Shown piece after piece: positions 34,203 to 41,318 of a DNA stretch of 64,000 nucleotides. The DNA is from Mesorhizobium qingshengii (lineage in GTDB: Bacteria; Pseudomonadota; Alphaproteobacteria; Rhizobiales; Rhizobiaceae). Made by a program: the position numbers and the translations under genes. The notes beneath the pieces were generated by a model, which did not search any database, was not told where the DNA came from, and saw only the letters and a list, made by a program, of their open reading frames with translations. Numbering within the stretch: position 1 is the first letter of the stretch; every line of letters begins with the position of its first letter. The DNA is taken from positions 897,613 through 961,612 of the forward strand of contig NZ_JAPFQA010000001.1 of assembly GCF_027563465.1 (NCBI RefSeq), given 5' to 3'.

Positions 34203-35687
34203 ATGCGTTTCCGTCTTGCCTTTGCAATCGCGGTCTCTCTGCTGGCGGCCGGCTGTGTCGCCGACGATGTCGGGCCGATCAATGTTCTGACATCAGAGGC
34301 AGGCCACCCTTCGCCGACCTTCATCCCCGATCCGGGCGACGATGGCTCGACCGTCGTCGGCCTCGCCTTCTCCGGTGGCGGCACAAGGGCCGCTGCCTTT
34401 TCCTATGGCGTGCTGCGGGCGCTGGACGACATCGTCATCGACGAGCAGCCACGTCGGCGCACGCTGGTTGATGACGTCAGGATGATTTCCGGCGCTTCCG
34501 GCGGCGCCGTCACCGCCGCCTATTTCGGCTACAGGGGCAAGGATGGCTACCAGGATTTTCGCGAGCGCTTCCTGATCCAGGATGCGGAAGCTGATCTCAG
34601 GACATCGCTGTCGCCGCTCAATCTCGTGCGCGCTTACAATGGCGGCGTCAACGACCGCAGCGGCTTTGCCAAATGGCTGAACGACCATCTCTTCGATGGC
34701 GCGACATTCCAGGCGTTCCGCAAGCCGGACCGGCCCATCGTCTGGATCAATGCGTCCGACATCTACAACCGCACGCCGTTCCTGTTCAGCTACGACACCT
34801 TCGCGGCGCTGTGCAGCGACCTCGACAAGGTGCGGCTCGCCGATGCCGTCGCGGCTTCCGCAGCGGTTCCTGTCGTCTTCGCGCCGATCGTCGTCTCAGC
34901 CACCAGCCCGCATTGCGGCTACCAGAGACCGCAATGGCTGGGACGCGCATTGGCCGATCGGAACGCCTCGATCAGGCTCCGGGCCTACGCCAGCGCGCTC
35001 GATTCCTATCAGAACGCCGATCCGCTCGACTATGTGAAACTGCTCGACGGTGGCTTGACCGACAATATTGGCGTCACCGGCTTCACGCTCGAACGTTCCG
35101 CTGCCGGCACGCCCTATGGCCCGCTGTCACCGGCCGCCGCCGTTCGCCTGAAAACATTGCTCTTCATTGTCACCGACGCGGGCAGCGACAATGACGTGGA
35201 CTGGGCCAAGTCCATCCACGGGCCGAGGCTTACCGAGCTGCTGGACGCGGTGACGGGCACCACGCTGTCGGCCTCGGTGCGCGATGAATTCGATGCGCTG
35301 ACGCTCGCCGTCTCGCAATGGCAAGGCGAACTGGTGCGCTATCGCTGCGGTCTCTCGGCCTCGACCGTGGCTGCCTATCGCGGCTCGGCTGGCGGCTGGA
35401 ACTGCCGCGACGTCCAGATCGTGGTTCAACACCTGTCGTTCGCCGACCTCGATCAGCCTACACAGGTCGAGCTGAACCGGATCCCGACGCGTCTGAAGCT
35501 GCCGGTCGAACAGGTCGACCTCACAATCGCCGCCGGCCGCGAGGCGTTGCTGGTCAATGCGGAACTCACCAGGGCGATCGCCGCCATCCGCGCCCGTGCG
35601 GGTGTTTCGCCGGGGGCACAAATGACGACAGCGCAGGCAACCCGAGCGATCACGAAGGATGCCTGGACACAAGCCGCAAATGATTGA
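34203..35687 (+). CDS. Patatin-like phospholipase, lipoprotein
   Basis: This is a 494-residue protein. A lipobox LLAAGC puts the lipidated cysteine at Cys18, so it should be anchored to a membrane outside the cytoplasm. The catalytic dyad is visible: Ser99 in the GASGG nucleophile elbow and Asp282 in the DGG motif. The oxyanion loop is SGGGTRAAAFS. The C-terminal 200 residues lie outside the core. It likely cleaves acyl chains from lipids. The frame opens 51 bases further upstream, but the lipobox supports the ATG at 34203. It may share a transcript with the GST gene 26 bases downstream. Confidence 0.82.
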   Translation: MRFRLAFAIAVSLLAAGCVADDVGPINVLTSEAGHPSPTFIPDPGDDGSTVVGLAFSGGGTRAAAFSYGVLRALDDIVIDEQPRRRTLVDDVRMISGASGGAVTAAYFGYRGKDGYQDFRERFLIQDAEADLRTSLSPLNLVRAYNGGVNDRSGFAKWLNDHLFDGATFQAFRKPDRPIVWINASDIYNRTPFLFSYDTFAALCSDLDKVRLADAVAASAAVPVVFAPIVVSATSPHCGYQRPQWLGRALADRNASIRLRAYASALDSYQNADPLDYVKLLDGGLTDNIGVTGFTLERSAAGTPYGPLSPAAAVRLKTLLFIVTDAGSDNDVDWAKSIHGPRLTELLDAVTGTTLSASVRDEFDALTLAVSQWQGELVRYRCGLSASTVAAYRGSAGGWNCRDVQIVVQHLSFADLDQPTQVELNRIPTRLKLPVEQVDLTIAAGREALLVNAELTRAIAAIRARAGVSPGAQMTTAQATRAITKDAWTQAAND

Positions 35688-35713
35688 TGTGACGAAATCT
35701 TGGGGAGACCATC

Positions 35714-36367
35714 TTGGCGGAATTCAAGCTCTACATCGGCAACAAGTGCTTTTCGTCATGGTCGCTCCGGCCATGGGTGGCGATGAGACATCTTGAGATA
35801 CCGTTCGAGGAAAGTCTTGTAAGGCTGCGTACGCCTGAGACGGCCGCCAACCTCGCAAAGGTGTCGCCGACCGGCCAGGTGCCTGTGTTGAATCACAATG
35901 GAAGGATCGTCTGGGAAACCCTTGCCATCCTTGAATATCTTGCCGATCTGTTTCCCGGCAAAAATCTCTGGCCGGCCGATATCGGCGCCCGCGCGCTGGC
36001 CCGCTCGGCGGCGACCGAGATGCATTCCGGCTTCCGCGAGGTGCGATATGGCTGGCCGATGAACTTGCGGCGCCCGAAGGGCCACAAGCCGCTCGACGCC
36101 GAAGGCGAGGCGCAGCGGTCGCGCATCGAGGCGCTGTGGCGCGAGTGTCGCGAGAAATACGGCAAGGGCGGCCCGTTCCTGTTCGGCCATTTCACCGCGG
36201 CCGATGCCATGTATGCGCCGGTCGTCACTCGCTTCGACACCTATGGCGGCAGTCTGGCGCCCGATACTCGTGCCTATGTCGATGCCGTGCTTTCAACACC
36301 CGCTATGCGCCTTTGGTACGCCGAAGCGGCCAAGGAAACCTGGCCCGAGCCTGGCCCCGACGAATAA
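35714..36367 (+). CDS. Glutathione S-transferase
   Basis: This 217-residue protein has an N-terminal thioredoxin-like domain (FKLYIGNKCFSSWSLRPWVAM) with the cis-proline glutathione site in GQVPVLNH and WETLAILEYLADLFP, then a helical C-terminal domain. The start is a TTG preceded by TGGGGAGACC; no ATG fits. It probably conjugates or otherwise uses glutathione in detoxification. Gene order is patatin - GST - SDR on one strand, but the gap before the SDR is 90 bases, so an operon is uncertain. Confidence 0.85.
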   Translation: MAEFKLYIGNKCFSSWSLRPWVAMRHLEIPFEESLVRLRTPETAANLAKVSPTGQVPVLNHNGRIVWETLAILEYLADLFPGKNLWPADIGARALARSAATEMHSGFREVRYGWPMNLRRPKGHKPLDAEGEAQRSRIEALWRECREKYGKGGPFLFGHFTAADAMYAPVVTRFDTYGGSLAPDTRAYVDAVLSTPAMRLWYAEAAKETWPEPGPDE

Positions 36368-36457
36368 GGTCTGACTGCGGAGCGGGCTTCCAGGAGGCCG
36401 CGGGCGGCCTATCTAAAGGCATTGGGGCATCGGGGCAGCATCTTTGGAGATGTCGCA

Positions 36458-37210
36458 ATGACTGTTTCTTCTACACTTGCCGGCAAGGTCGCCCTCGTCA
36501 CGGGCGCTTCGTCTGGTATCGGCGAGGCCACGGCTGCGGCGCTGGCCGCTGCCGGGGCAAAGGTGGCGATCGCCGCCCGCCGTGCCGATCGGCTCGAGGC
36601 GCTGGCGGCGCGCATCGAAACGGCCGGCGGCATGGCGCTGCGCATCGAGGCCGACGTCACCAGCAATGACGATGTCACCGCCATGATCGGCAAGGTGGTG
36701 GTCGAATGGGGCCGGCTCGACATTCTCGTCAACAATGCCGGGGTAATGCTTCTGTCGCCGGCGGCCGAGGCGACGTTCGACGACTGGCGCCGGATGGTGG
36801 AACTCAACCTGCTGGCGCTGATGGGCGTCACCAAGGCGGCGCTGCCGCATCTCAGGGCCGCAAAGGGTCATATCGTCAACGTCTCGTCGGTTGCCGGCCG
36901 CGTTGCCAATCCCGGCGCCAGTGGTTATGCGGCGACCAAGTTCGGCGTCGTCGGTTTTTCCGAGTCGCTGCGCCGCGAAGTCTATGCCGACAAGGTCCGC
37001 GTCACCGTCATCGAACCCGGGCTGGTGCGCACCGAGCTTGGCGATCACATCACCAACGCCGCCTCGAAAGCGGGGCTCGATCAGCGCCTCGCCACCATGG
37101 AAGCGCTGACCGCCGAGGATGTTGCCGCCTCCATCCTGTACGCGGTCAGTCAGCCGGCTCGCGTCAACGTCAACGAGATCGTCATCAGGCCGACCGACCA
37201 GGAGCGCTAG
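36458..37210 (+). CDS. Short-chain dehydrogenase/reductase
   Basis: This is a 250-residue classical SDR. The TGASSGIG cofactor motif is near residue 15, NNAG is at about 89, and the catalytic set lies in IVNVSSVAGR and SGYAATKFGV. The C-terminal half resembles the YdfG-like clade (EALTAEDVAASILYAVSQPARVNVNEIVIRPT). YdfG-like enzymes act on hydroxy acids such as 3-hydroxypropionate or serine, but this assignment is tentative. A TTGGAGA ribosome site supports the ATG at 36458. Confidence 0.87.
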   Translation: MTVSSTLAGKVALVTGASSGIGEATAAALAAAGAKVAIAARRADRLEALAARIETAGGMALRIEADVTSNDDVTAMIGKVVVEWGRLDILVNNAGVMLLSPAAEATFDDWRRMVELNLLALMGVTKAALPHLRAAKGHIVNVSSVAGRVANPGASGYAATKFGVVGFSESLRREVYADKVRVTVIEPGLVRTELGDHITNAASKAGLDQRLATMEALTAEDVAASILYAVSQPARVNVNEIVIRPTDQER

Positions 37211-37228
37211 CTCCAGCTTGTCCCGGAG

Positions 37229-37257
37229 TTGACGAAAGCCAGGGATAGGCATAATAC
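37229..37257 (+). promoter_or_regulatory. Promoter of the arsR-like gene
   Basis: TTGACG, a 17-base spacer and TAATAC form a good sigma-70 promoter. Predicted transcription would start around 37264, leaving only about 15 bases before the ATG. Confidence 0.65.
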
Positions 37258-37283
37258 GTAACCAAATGGATACGTATTATGCC
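37248..37283. promoter_or_regulatory. Operator palindrome overlapping promoter and start codon
   Basis: Two perfect 13-base arms (GGCATAATACGTA and its complement) are separated by ten bases. The left arm covers the -10 box and the right arm covers the ATG of the regulator gene, so bound repressor would block RNA polymerase and cover the gene start. Confidence 0.75.
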
Positions 37284-37599
37284 ACAAGCTGAATCCGACC
37301 ATTCCGTTTTCCGCGCCATTGCCGATCCGACGCGCCGCGCCATCCTCGACCGCTTGCGGCAGGGGCCGGCGCCGGTCAACGAACTGGCCTCTGCCTTTTC
37401 GCAGAGCCGGCCCGCTATCTCCAAGCATCTCAGGATCCTGCGCGAGTTGCGGGTCGTGTCCGAACAGAGGCATGGCCGCGAGCGGCTCTATCGGCTGGAG
37501 CCGGCGGAATTGAAGGACGTGGCCGACTGGATTTTGCCCTATCGCGATTTCTGGCAAGCGAGCCTCGGCAATCTGAAATCCTACCTGGAGAACGAATGA
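37279..37599 (+). CDS. ArsR family transcriptional regulator
   Basis: This is a 106-residue winged-helix protein. The core reads FRAIADPTRRAILDRLRQGPAPVNELASAFSQSRPAISKHLRILRE, followed by a beta-wing (QRHGRERLYRLEPAEL). No clear cysteine metal site is present, so it is likely a non-metal ArsR paired with an SRPBCC protein. It overlaps the next gene by four bases (ATGA) and has a strong autoregulatory operator at its start. Confidence 0.9.
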   Translation: MPQAESDHSVFRAIADPTRRAILDRLRQGPAPVNELASAFSQSRPAISKHLRILRELRVVSEQRHGRERLYRLEPAELKDVADWILPYRDFWQASLGNLKSYLENE

Positions 37600-38378
37600 T
37601 GGCGATCAATGATGGACCTCGCGCTATCGCTGACGTGTCGGCGGGCACGATTCTCGCCACGGTGACGATAGCGGTGCCGCCAGAGCGGGTGTTTCGCGCG
37701 TTGACGGCGGATGACCAGATACCGCTCTGGTGGGGATCGGAGGAACTTTACCGGACGACGAAACACACTGCCGACGTGCGGCCGGGCGGGGCGTGGCGAT
37801 CGGAAGGCAAGGGCGTCGACGGCCGAGAGTTTCATGTCCAGGGGGAGTATCTCAAGGTCGAGCCGCCGCACCTTCTGGTGCTGACATGGAAAGCGCCATG
37901 GGACGGCGACAATGTCACCACCGTCACCTATAGGCTCGAAGCGGTCGATGCCGGAACGCGGCTGACGCTGCGCCACGAGGGGTTCGGCGCTCGCGAAGGC
38001 GCCTGCCGCGATCATGGCTTCGGCTGGGAACGTGTGCTCGGTTGGCTGGCCACCTTCCTGTCCGAGGAAGTAAGCGGCAAGCCGCAGAGCGTGTTCCACT
38101 GCTGGCTGATCCCGCCGCGGCCAGACTTTGCTTTCACTTTGACCGATGCGGAAAAGGCGCTGATGAAACAGCATTCGGACTATCTGCGCGGCAAGTTGGG
38201 CGAGGGAGGTGTCATCCTGTTCGGGCCGGTCGCCGATCCTGCCGGCCCCTGGGGGCTTGGCATCGTGCGCGCCAACGACGAGGCCGCCGTCCGGGCGCTG
38301 ACCGACGCGGACCCGACGGTTCGTTCAGGGTTGGGCTTTCGCTATGAAATCTTGGCGATGATGACTGCCGTGATGTGA
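37596..38378 (+). CDS. SRPBCC (AHSA1-like) / YciI fusion protein
   Basis: This is a 260-residue protein with two domains. Residues about 20-160 have the AHSA1/SRPBCC pattern (VTIAVPPERVFRALT, WWGSEELY, PGGAWRSEGKG, WERVLGWLATFL). Residues about 165-260 match the YciI-like fold (HCWLIPPRPDFAFTLTDAEKALMKQHSDYLRGKLGEG and a final FRYEILAMMTAVM). SRPBCC-only partners of ArsR are common; the added YciI domain is unusual. The fusion may bind a small hydrophobic ligand. It is translated together with the regulator. Confidence 0.82.
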   Translation: MMAINDGPRAIADVSAGTILATVTIAVPPERVFRALTADDQIPLWWGSEELYRTTKHTADVRPGGAWRSEGKGVDGREFHVQGEYLKVEPPHLLVLTWKAPWDGDNVTTVTYRLEAVDAGTRLTLRHEGFGAREGACRDHGFGWERVLGWLATFLSEEVSGKPQSVFHCWLIPPRPDFAFTLTDAEKALMKQHSDYLRGKLGEGGVILFGPVADPAGPWGLGIVRANDEAAVRALTDADPTVRSGLGFRYEILAMMTAVM

Positions 38379-38399
38379 GGTTCGGAGTCCCGAAAGAAA

Positions 38400-38434
38400 A
38401 CGCCCTCGCACCTTTTATAGTGCGGGGCGTCTTT
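38400..38434 (+). terminator. Probable terminator after the SRPBCC-YciI gene
   Basis: ACGCCC-t-CGCA pairs with TGCG-GGGCGT, with a single bulged base and a ten-base AT-rich loop, followed by CTTT. It starts about 20 bases after the stop. Confidence 0.55.
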
Positions 38435-38586
38435 GCCGTCAGCCTTTCCGTCGATTGCTCTCGTGAACTGCCGACGACAACCATGAAATGTGCGTGTTCC
38501 GAAATGGTTCCCCGGCATGCCCATTTTTTAAACGCTGCGCTTGATGCGGCGCCTTTGATGGTGCAAAGGGCGGATCAAACTAAGAA

Positions 38587-38615
38587 TTGACAATGCGGCA
38601 TTGGGAGCATAAAAG
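38587..38615 (+). promoter_or_regulatory. Promoter of the cold-shock gene
   Basis: A consensus TTGACA, a 17-base spacer and TAAAAG. The start of transcription should be near 38622, giving a leader of about 140 bases, typical of cold-inducible csp genes whose leaders fold differently with temperature. Confidence 0.7.
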
Positions 38616-38761
38616 ACCTCTGTCGATATTTGTTTGACTGACTTTTGTTATCCGCGCTTTGCAGCGCGCCTTTGACGAACTTCCCACATCAAAAATCGAG
38701 ACAAACGACGTTGTGCATCCGCATGACGGCGAACGAATATTTGCCATGGAAAGGGTTCGTC

Positions 38762-38971
38762 ATGAGCACCGGCACAGTTAAATGGTTCAACGCCACCAAA
38801 GGTTTTGGTTTTATTCAGCCTGACGACGGCTCGGCCGACGTTTTCGTCCACATCTCGGCCGTAGAGCGCGCCGGCATGCGCGACATCGTCGAGGGCCAGA
38901 AGCTCGGCTACGAGATGGTCCGCGACAACAAGTCGGGCAAGATGTCCGCCGACCAGTTGAAGGCGGCCTGA
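38762..38971 (+). CDS. Cold-shock domain protein (CspA family)
   Basis: This is a 69-residue single cold-shock domain. RNP1-like [10 protein letters not shown] and RNP2-like VFVHISAVE motifs are present, so it should bind single-stranded RNA or DNA and melt structure at low temperature. The ATG at 38762 gives the standard [10 protein letters not shown] start. The gene has its own promoter and a long leader. Confidence 0.95.
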   Translation: MSTGTVKWFNATKGFGFIQPDDGSADVFVHISAVERAGMRDIVEGQKLGYEMVRDNKSGKMSADQLKAA

Positions 38972-39316
38972 AAAAAGAATTCAGCCTTCCCGGTGACCAC
39001 GGATGTACTGGCACCGGTGAATGGCGAATTCGGGCGCATGGCCGCGGAGACCTGAGTTTCCACGGCCTGCCACGCGCATGAGAGGAGCTTGCCTTCCGCA
39101 TCCATCTGGGTGCGCGGCGCTCCCACGGAAGGTCAGGCGGTGCCTGGCCTTTTTCATTTTGTGTTTCTTGCCGCCGAAAATGCGCTGCACCTCGGCCGGA
39201 ACGTGCTAAGGGACGCTCCAGCAACTTGAATCCGCTGCCGTATCTCTTTGTGCGTGGTCCTCACCGACGACCCGGTGTCGTCCCATCGGCGCCAGACTCC
39301 TGACAGGAGAAAGATT
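38972..39316. other. Intergenic region after the cold-shock gene
   Basis: These 345 bases contain no supportable gene. A strong intrinsic terminator (39129-39156) lies about 160 bases after the csp stop, leaving either a long csp 3' UTR or room for a small RNA ending there. No clear promoter for such an RNA was found. Near the 3' end the ribosome site AGGAG serves the next gene. Confidence 0.5.
39129..39156 (+). terminator. Orphan Rho-independent terminator
   Basis: AAGGTCAGGC and GCCTGGCCTT form a ten-base stem with one G-U pair around a three-base loop, followed directly by T residues. It is remote from the csp stop and precedes the small-protein operon. Confidence 0.75.
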
Positions 39317-39544
39317 TTGACCACCAGTTCAAAGACAGCCGTCGATCAGCCCGTGTCCCTGTTCAGCAAGACGCGAACACAGTCGATGTCGCTCAACCGC
39401 ATCATTTCCGAACGCGATGCCGTCAGCGAGGCACGGGAAGCCAAGACCGCGCGCCTGCGCGAACAGCGCCTGGAGAAGGAGGCTGACGAGATGGCGGCGG
39501 CCGCGGCGCTTGCGGCCCTGCCAAAGCGAGCCGGAAAACGCTGA
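39317..39544 (+). CDS. Small hypothetical protein (coiled-coil)
   Basis: This is a 75-residue, charged, helical protein. Residues about 24-60 (SLNRIISERDAVSEAREAKTARLREQ...) look like a coiled coil. No family is recognised. The start is a TTG with an AGGAG ribosome site seven bases upstream; the alternative ATG-like codons further up lack a site. Its stop overlaps the ATG of the next gene by one base, so they form an operon. Confidence 0.6.
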   Translation: MTTSSKTAVDQPVSLFSKTRTQSMSLNRIISERDAVSEAREAKTARLREQRLEKEADEMAAAAALAALPKRAGKR

Positions 39545-39951
39545 TGGCCACCAAGCGCGTGCCTCCAAAGATGATCGCCGCCGACTCGACGATCGCCGAC
39601 GTGGTCGAAGGCCTCGACAAGCCGGTCGAATATGTACGCCGGGTGCTGGAAAAGCTGGAGCGCTGCAAACGCGCCCATGGCGATGCACAGGTGCGGCTCG
39701 GGGTACGCGGTCGCGCCGAATGTCCGAACTATCTGATCGAATATGTCCGTGAAGACGCCAAGACCCATGAGCGGGTGACCTACCAGGATGCCGCCTACAG
39801 CGGCAGCACGCATCGCGAACTGGCGCCTCACCACATCGAGGCGGTAAAGAACTGGTCGCCCGAGGAAATGAACATCACCGCGGTTTCGGCGCTGATCGGC
39901 CGCTTGCGCAATCCGCGCGCGCCATCATCGCGTTTCGTCGACGAGGACTGA
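39544..39951 (+). CDS. Hypothetical protein (135 residues)
   Basis: This is a soluble 135-residue protein without signal or membrane segment. It has helical ends and a likely beta-rich centre (VRLGVRGRAECPNYLIEYVRED). I do not know the family. The ATG overlaps the previous stop by one base (TGATG). Together with the next small gene and the YkgJ gene it forms a tightly packed, uncharacterised operon. Confidence 0.6.
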   Translation: MATKRVPPKMIAADSTIADVVEGLDKPVEYVRRVLEKLERCKRAHGDAQVRLGVRGRAECPNYLIEYVREDAKTHERVTYQDAAYSGSTHRELAPHHIEAVKNWSPEEMNITAVSALIGRLRNPRAPSSRFVDED

Positions 39952-39952
39952 C

Positions 39953-40120
39953 ATGGCCATAAAATTCTCCGCAAAGCACCAGCCGGCAGCTCCCGCTGTC
40001 GCTGCAAAGCCGGCCAAGCCGGTTGCCGCACCGAAAACCGCTGATGCCGCCGAGGCCGCGACCGATCTGTTCAAGTCGCCGGTGGATTCGCCCAAGGGCA
40101 AGACGGGCAAGAAGAAATAG
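39953..40120 (+). CDS. Small Lys/Ala/Pro-rich protein
   Basis: This is a 55-residue, low-complexity protein, MAIKFSAKHQP then alanine-, proline- and lysine-rich runs, ending in a KGKTGKKK tail. It starts two bases after the preceding stop and ends four bases before the YkgJ start. The basic, unstructured tail suggests nucleic-acid binding, but this is a guess. It is small enough to be missed by automatic annotation. Confidence 0.45.
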   Translation: MAIKFSAKHQPAAPAVAAKPAKPVAAPKTADAAEAATDLFKSPVDSPKGKTGKKK

Positions 40121-40124
40121 CGCC

Positions 40125-40508
40125 TTGCCGCAAGACGCTGATCGTAATCCCGCCGCGCCGGAGCTGTTCGCCCTGGTGGCCGCCGCAAGCCTTTCGTCGT
40201 CGCAACTGAGTCCCGCTCCTCTCTTCGACTGCCAGAGCTGTGGCGCCTGCTGTTCCTATTCGGCGGAGTGGCCGCGTTTTTCCACCGAGGATGACGCGCA
40301 GCTCGATCGCATCCCGGCGAAATACGTGGCGGCCAACGAATCCGGCATGCGCTGCGAGGGCGTGCGCTGCTCGGCGCTGTCCGGCGAAGTCGGCAAGTCG
40401 ACCGCTTGCGGCATTTACGAGGTCCGCCCGGATGTCTGCCGCGCCTGCATGCCGGGCGATGATGATTGCCTGATGGCGCGCCGCGCGCATGGATTGCCGA
40501 CGGCTTAA
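40125..40508 (+). CDS. YkgJ family cysteine-cluster protein
   Basis: This is a 127-residue protein with a Cys-rich block FDCQSCGACCSYSAEWP (Cys36, 39, 42, 43) and further cysteines in RCEGVRCSALSG, STACGIYEVRPDVCRACMPG. This matches the YkgJ/PF03692 zinc- or iron-binding family, whose role is unknown. The start is a TTG directly after the previous small gene; no ATG is in reach. The gene closes the small-protein operon, and a dispersed repeat follows it. Confidence 0.8.
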   Translation: MPQDADRNPAAPELFALVAAASLSSSQLSPAPLFDCQSCGACCSYSAEWPRFSTEDDAQLDRIPAKYVAANESGMRCEGVRCSALSGEVGKSTACGIYEVRPDVCRACMPGDDDCLMARRAHGLPTA

Positions 40509-40612
40509 AGCGCATCGCGTCGAACGGGTTCAGTCGACGCGGTTCAAGTCCTTGTTTTATGCATGTCGTCGCCCTCAAAAAACGCTGCGCCCTTTTTGGC
40601 GACATGCATTAG
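40506..40612. repeat. Dispersed rhizobial-type palindromic repeat (compound)
   Basis: Two palindromes lie in tandem: CGCGTCGA...TCGACGCG (40516-40541), and ATGCATGTCG...CGACATGCAT (40559-40609). From memory, similar sequence is common between genes in Mesorhizobium. It lies just after the YkgJ stop. Confidence 0.6.
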
Positions 40613-40688
40613 CAACGACTGCCGGTGGTTGTGCCCGAGGCCCTTGCTGGCTACGCTGCAAGAGGGCAGGGCCGTGGAGGATCGTCCC

Positions 40689-41300
40689 TTGAGCATCGAA
40701 TTCCTGTTGACGTCGCTGATCGTTGTGGCCTCGCCAGGCACCGGCGTTCTCTATACGCTGAGCGCCGGCCTTTCGCGCGGCGCCCGCGCCAGCATCGTTG
40801 CAGCCATCGGCTGCACGCTCGGCATCATCCCGCACATGGCGGCCGCCATCACCGGCCTGGCGGCGCTGCTGCACACCAGCGCGGTCGCCTTCGAGACGCT
40901 GAAATATATCGGCGTCGCCTATCTCCTCTACATGGCCTGGAACACGCTGAAGGAGAAGGGCGGCCTGAGTGTCGATGAAAACGTCGCGCCGCGCTCGGCC
41001 GCCAAGGTCATCACCTCCGGCATCCTGATCAACATCCTCAACCCGAAACTGTCGATCTTCTTCTTTGCCTTCCTGCCGCAATTCGTCAGCACCAGCGAAC
41101 CAAGTGCATTCTCGAAGATGCTCGAGCTGAGCAGCGTCTTCATGCTGCTGACCTTCGTCGTCTTCGTCGCTTATGGCATGTTCGCCGCCTCGATCCGCAG
41201 CCATGTCGTGTCGCGGCCGATGGTGCTGACCTGGATGCGCCGCACTTTTGCCGGCGCCTTCGTCATGCTCGGCGCCAAGCTGGCGCTGGCCGACCGGTAG
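40689..41300 (+). CDS. LysE/RhtB family exporter
   Basis: This is a 203-residue protein with about six membrane spans. The family pattern is clear: SPGTGVLYTLSAGLSRGARASIVAAIGCTLG near the N-terminus, KYIGVAYLLYMAW, and GILINILNPKLSIFFFAFLPQFV. Such proteins export amino acids or derivatives. The start is a TTG at 40689 with a GGAGG ribosome site nine bases upstream. It is convergent with the AraC gene. The substrate is unknown. Confidence 0.88.
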   Translation: MSIEFLLTSLIVVASPGTGVLYTLSAGLSRGARASIVAAIGCTLGIIPHMAAAITGLAALLHTSAVAFETLKYIGVAYLLYMAWNTLKEKGGLSVDENVAPRSAAKVITSGILINILNPKLSIFFFAFLPQFVSTSEPSAFSKMLELSSVFMLLTFVVFVAYGMFAASIRSHVVSRPMVLTWMRRTFAGAFVMLGAKLALADR

Positions 41301-41318
41301 AACAGCCAGCTCCTCGGC

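Larger units (their letters stand above)
38379..38761. other. Intergenic region and cold-shock gene leader
   Basis: These 383 bases hold no supportable gene. At the 5' end is a probable terminator of the arsR unit (38400-38434). In the middle is a strong promoter for the cold-shock gene (38587-38615), which implies an untranslated leader of about 140 bases. A small GC hairpin lies near 38653. Confidence 0.6.

Noticed and set aside
38985..39156. 6S or SRP RNA downstream of cspA
   Set aside because: The short GGTCAGG match is part of a terminator stem; the conserved loops of these RNAs are not present.
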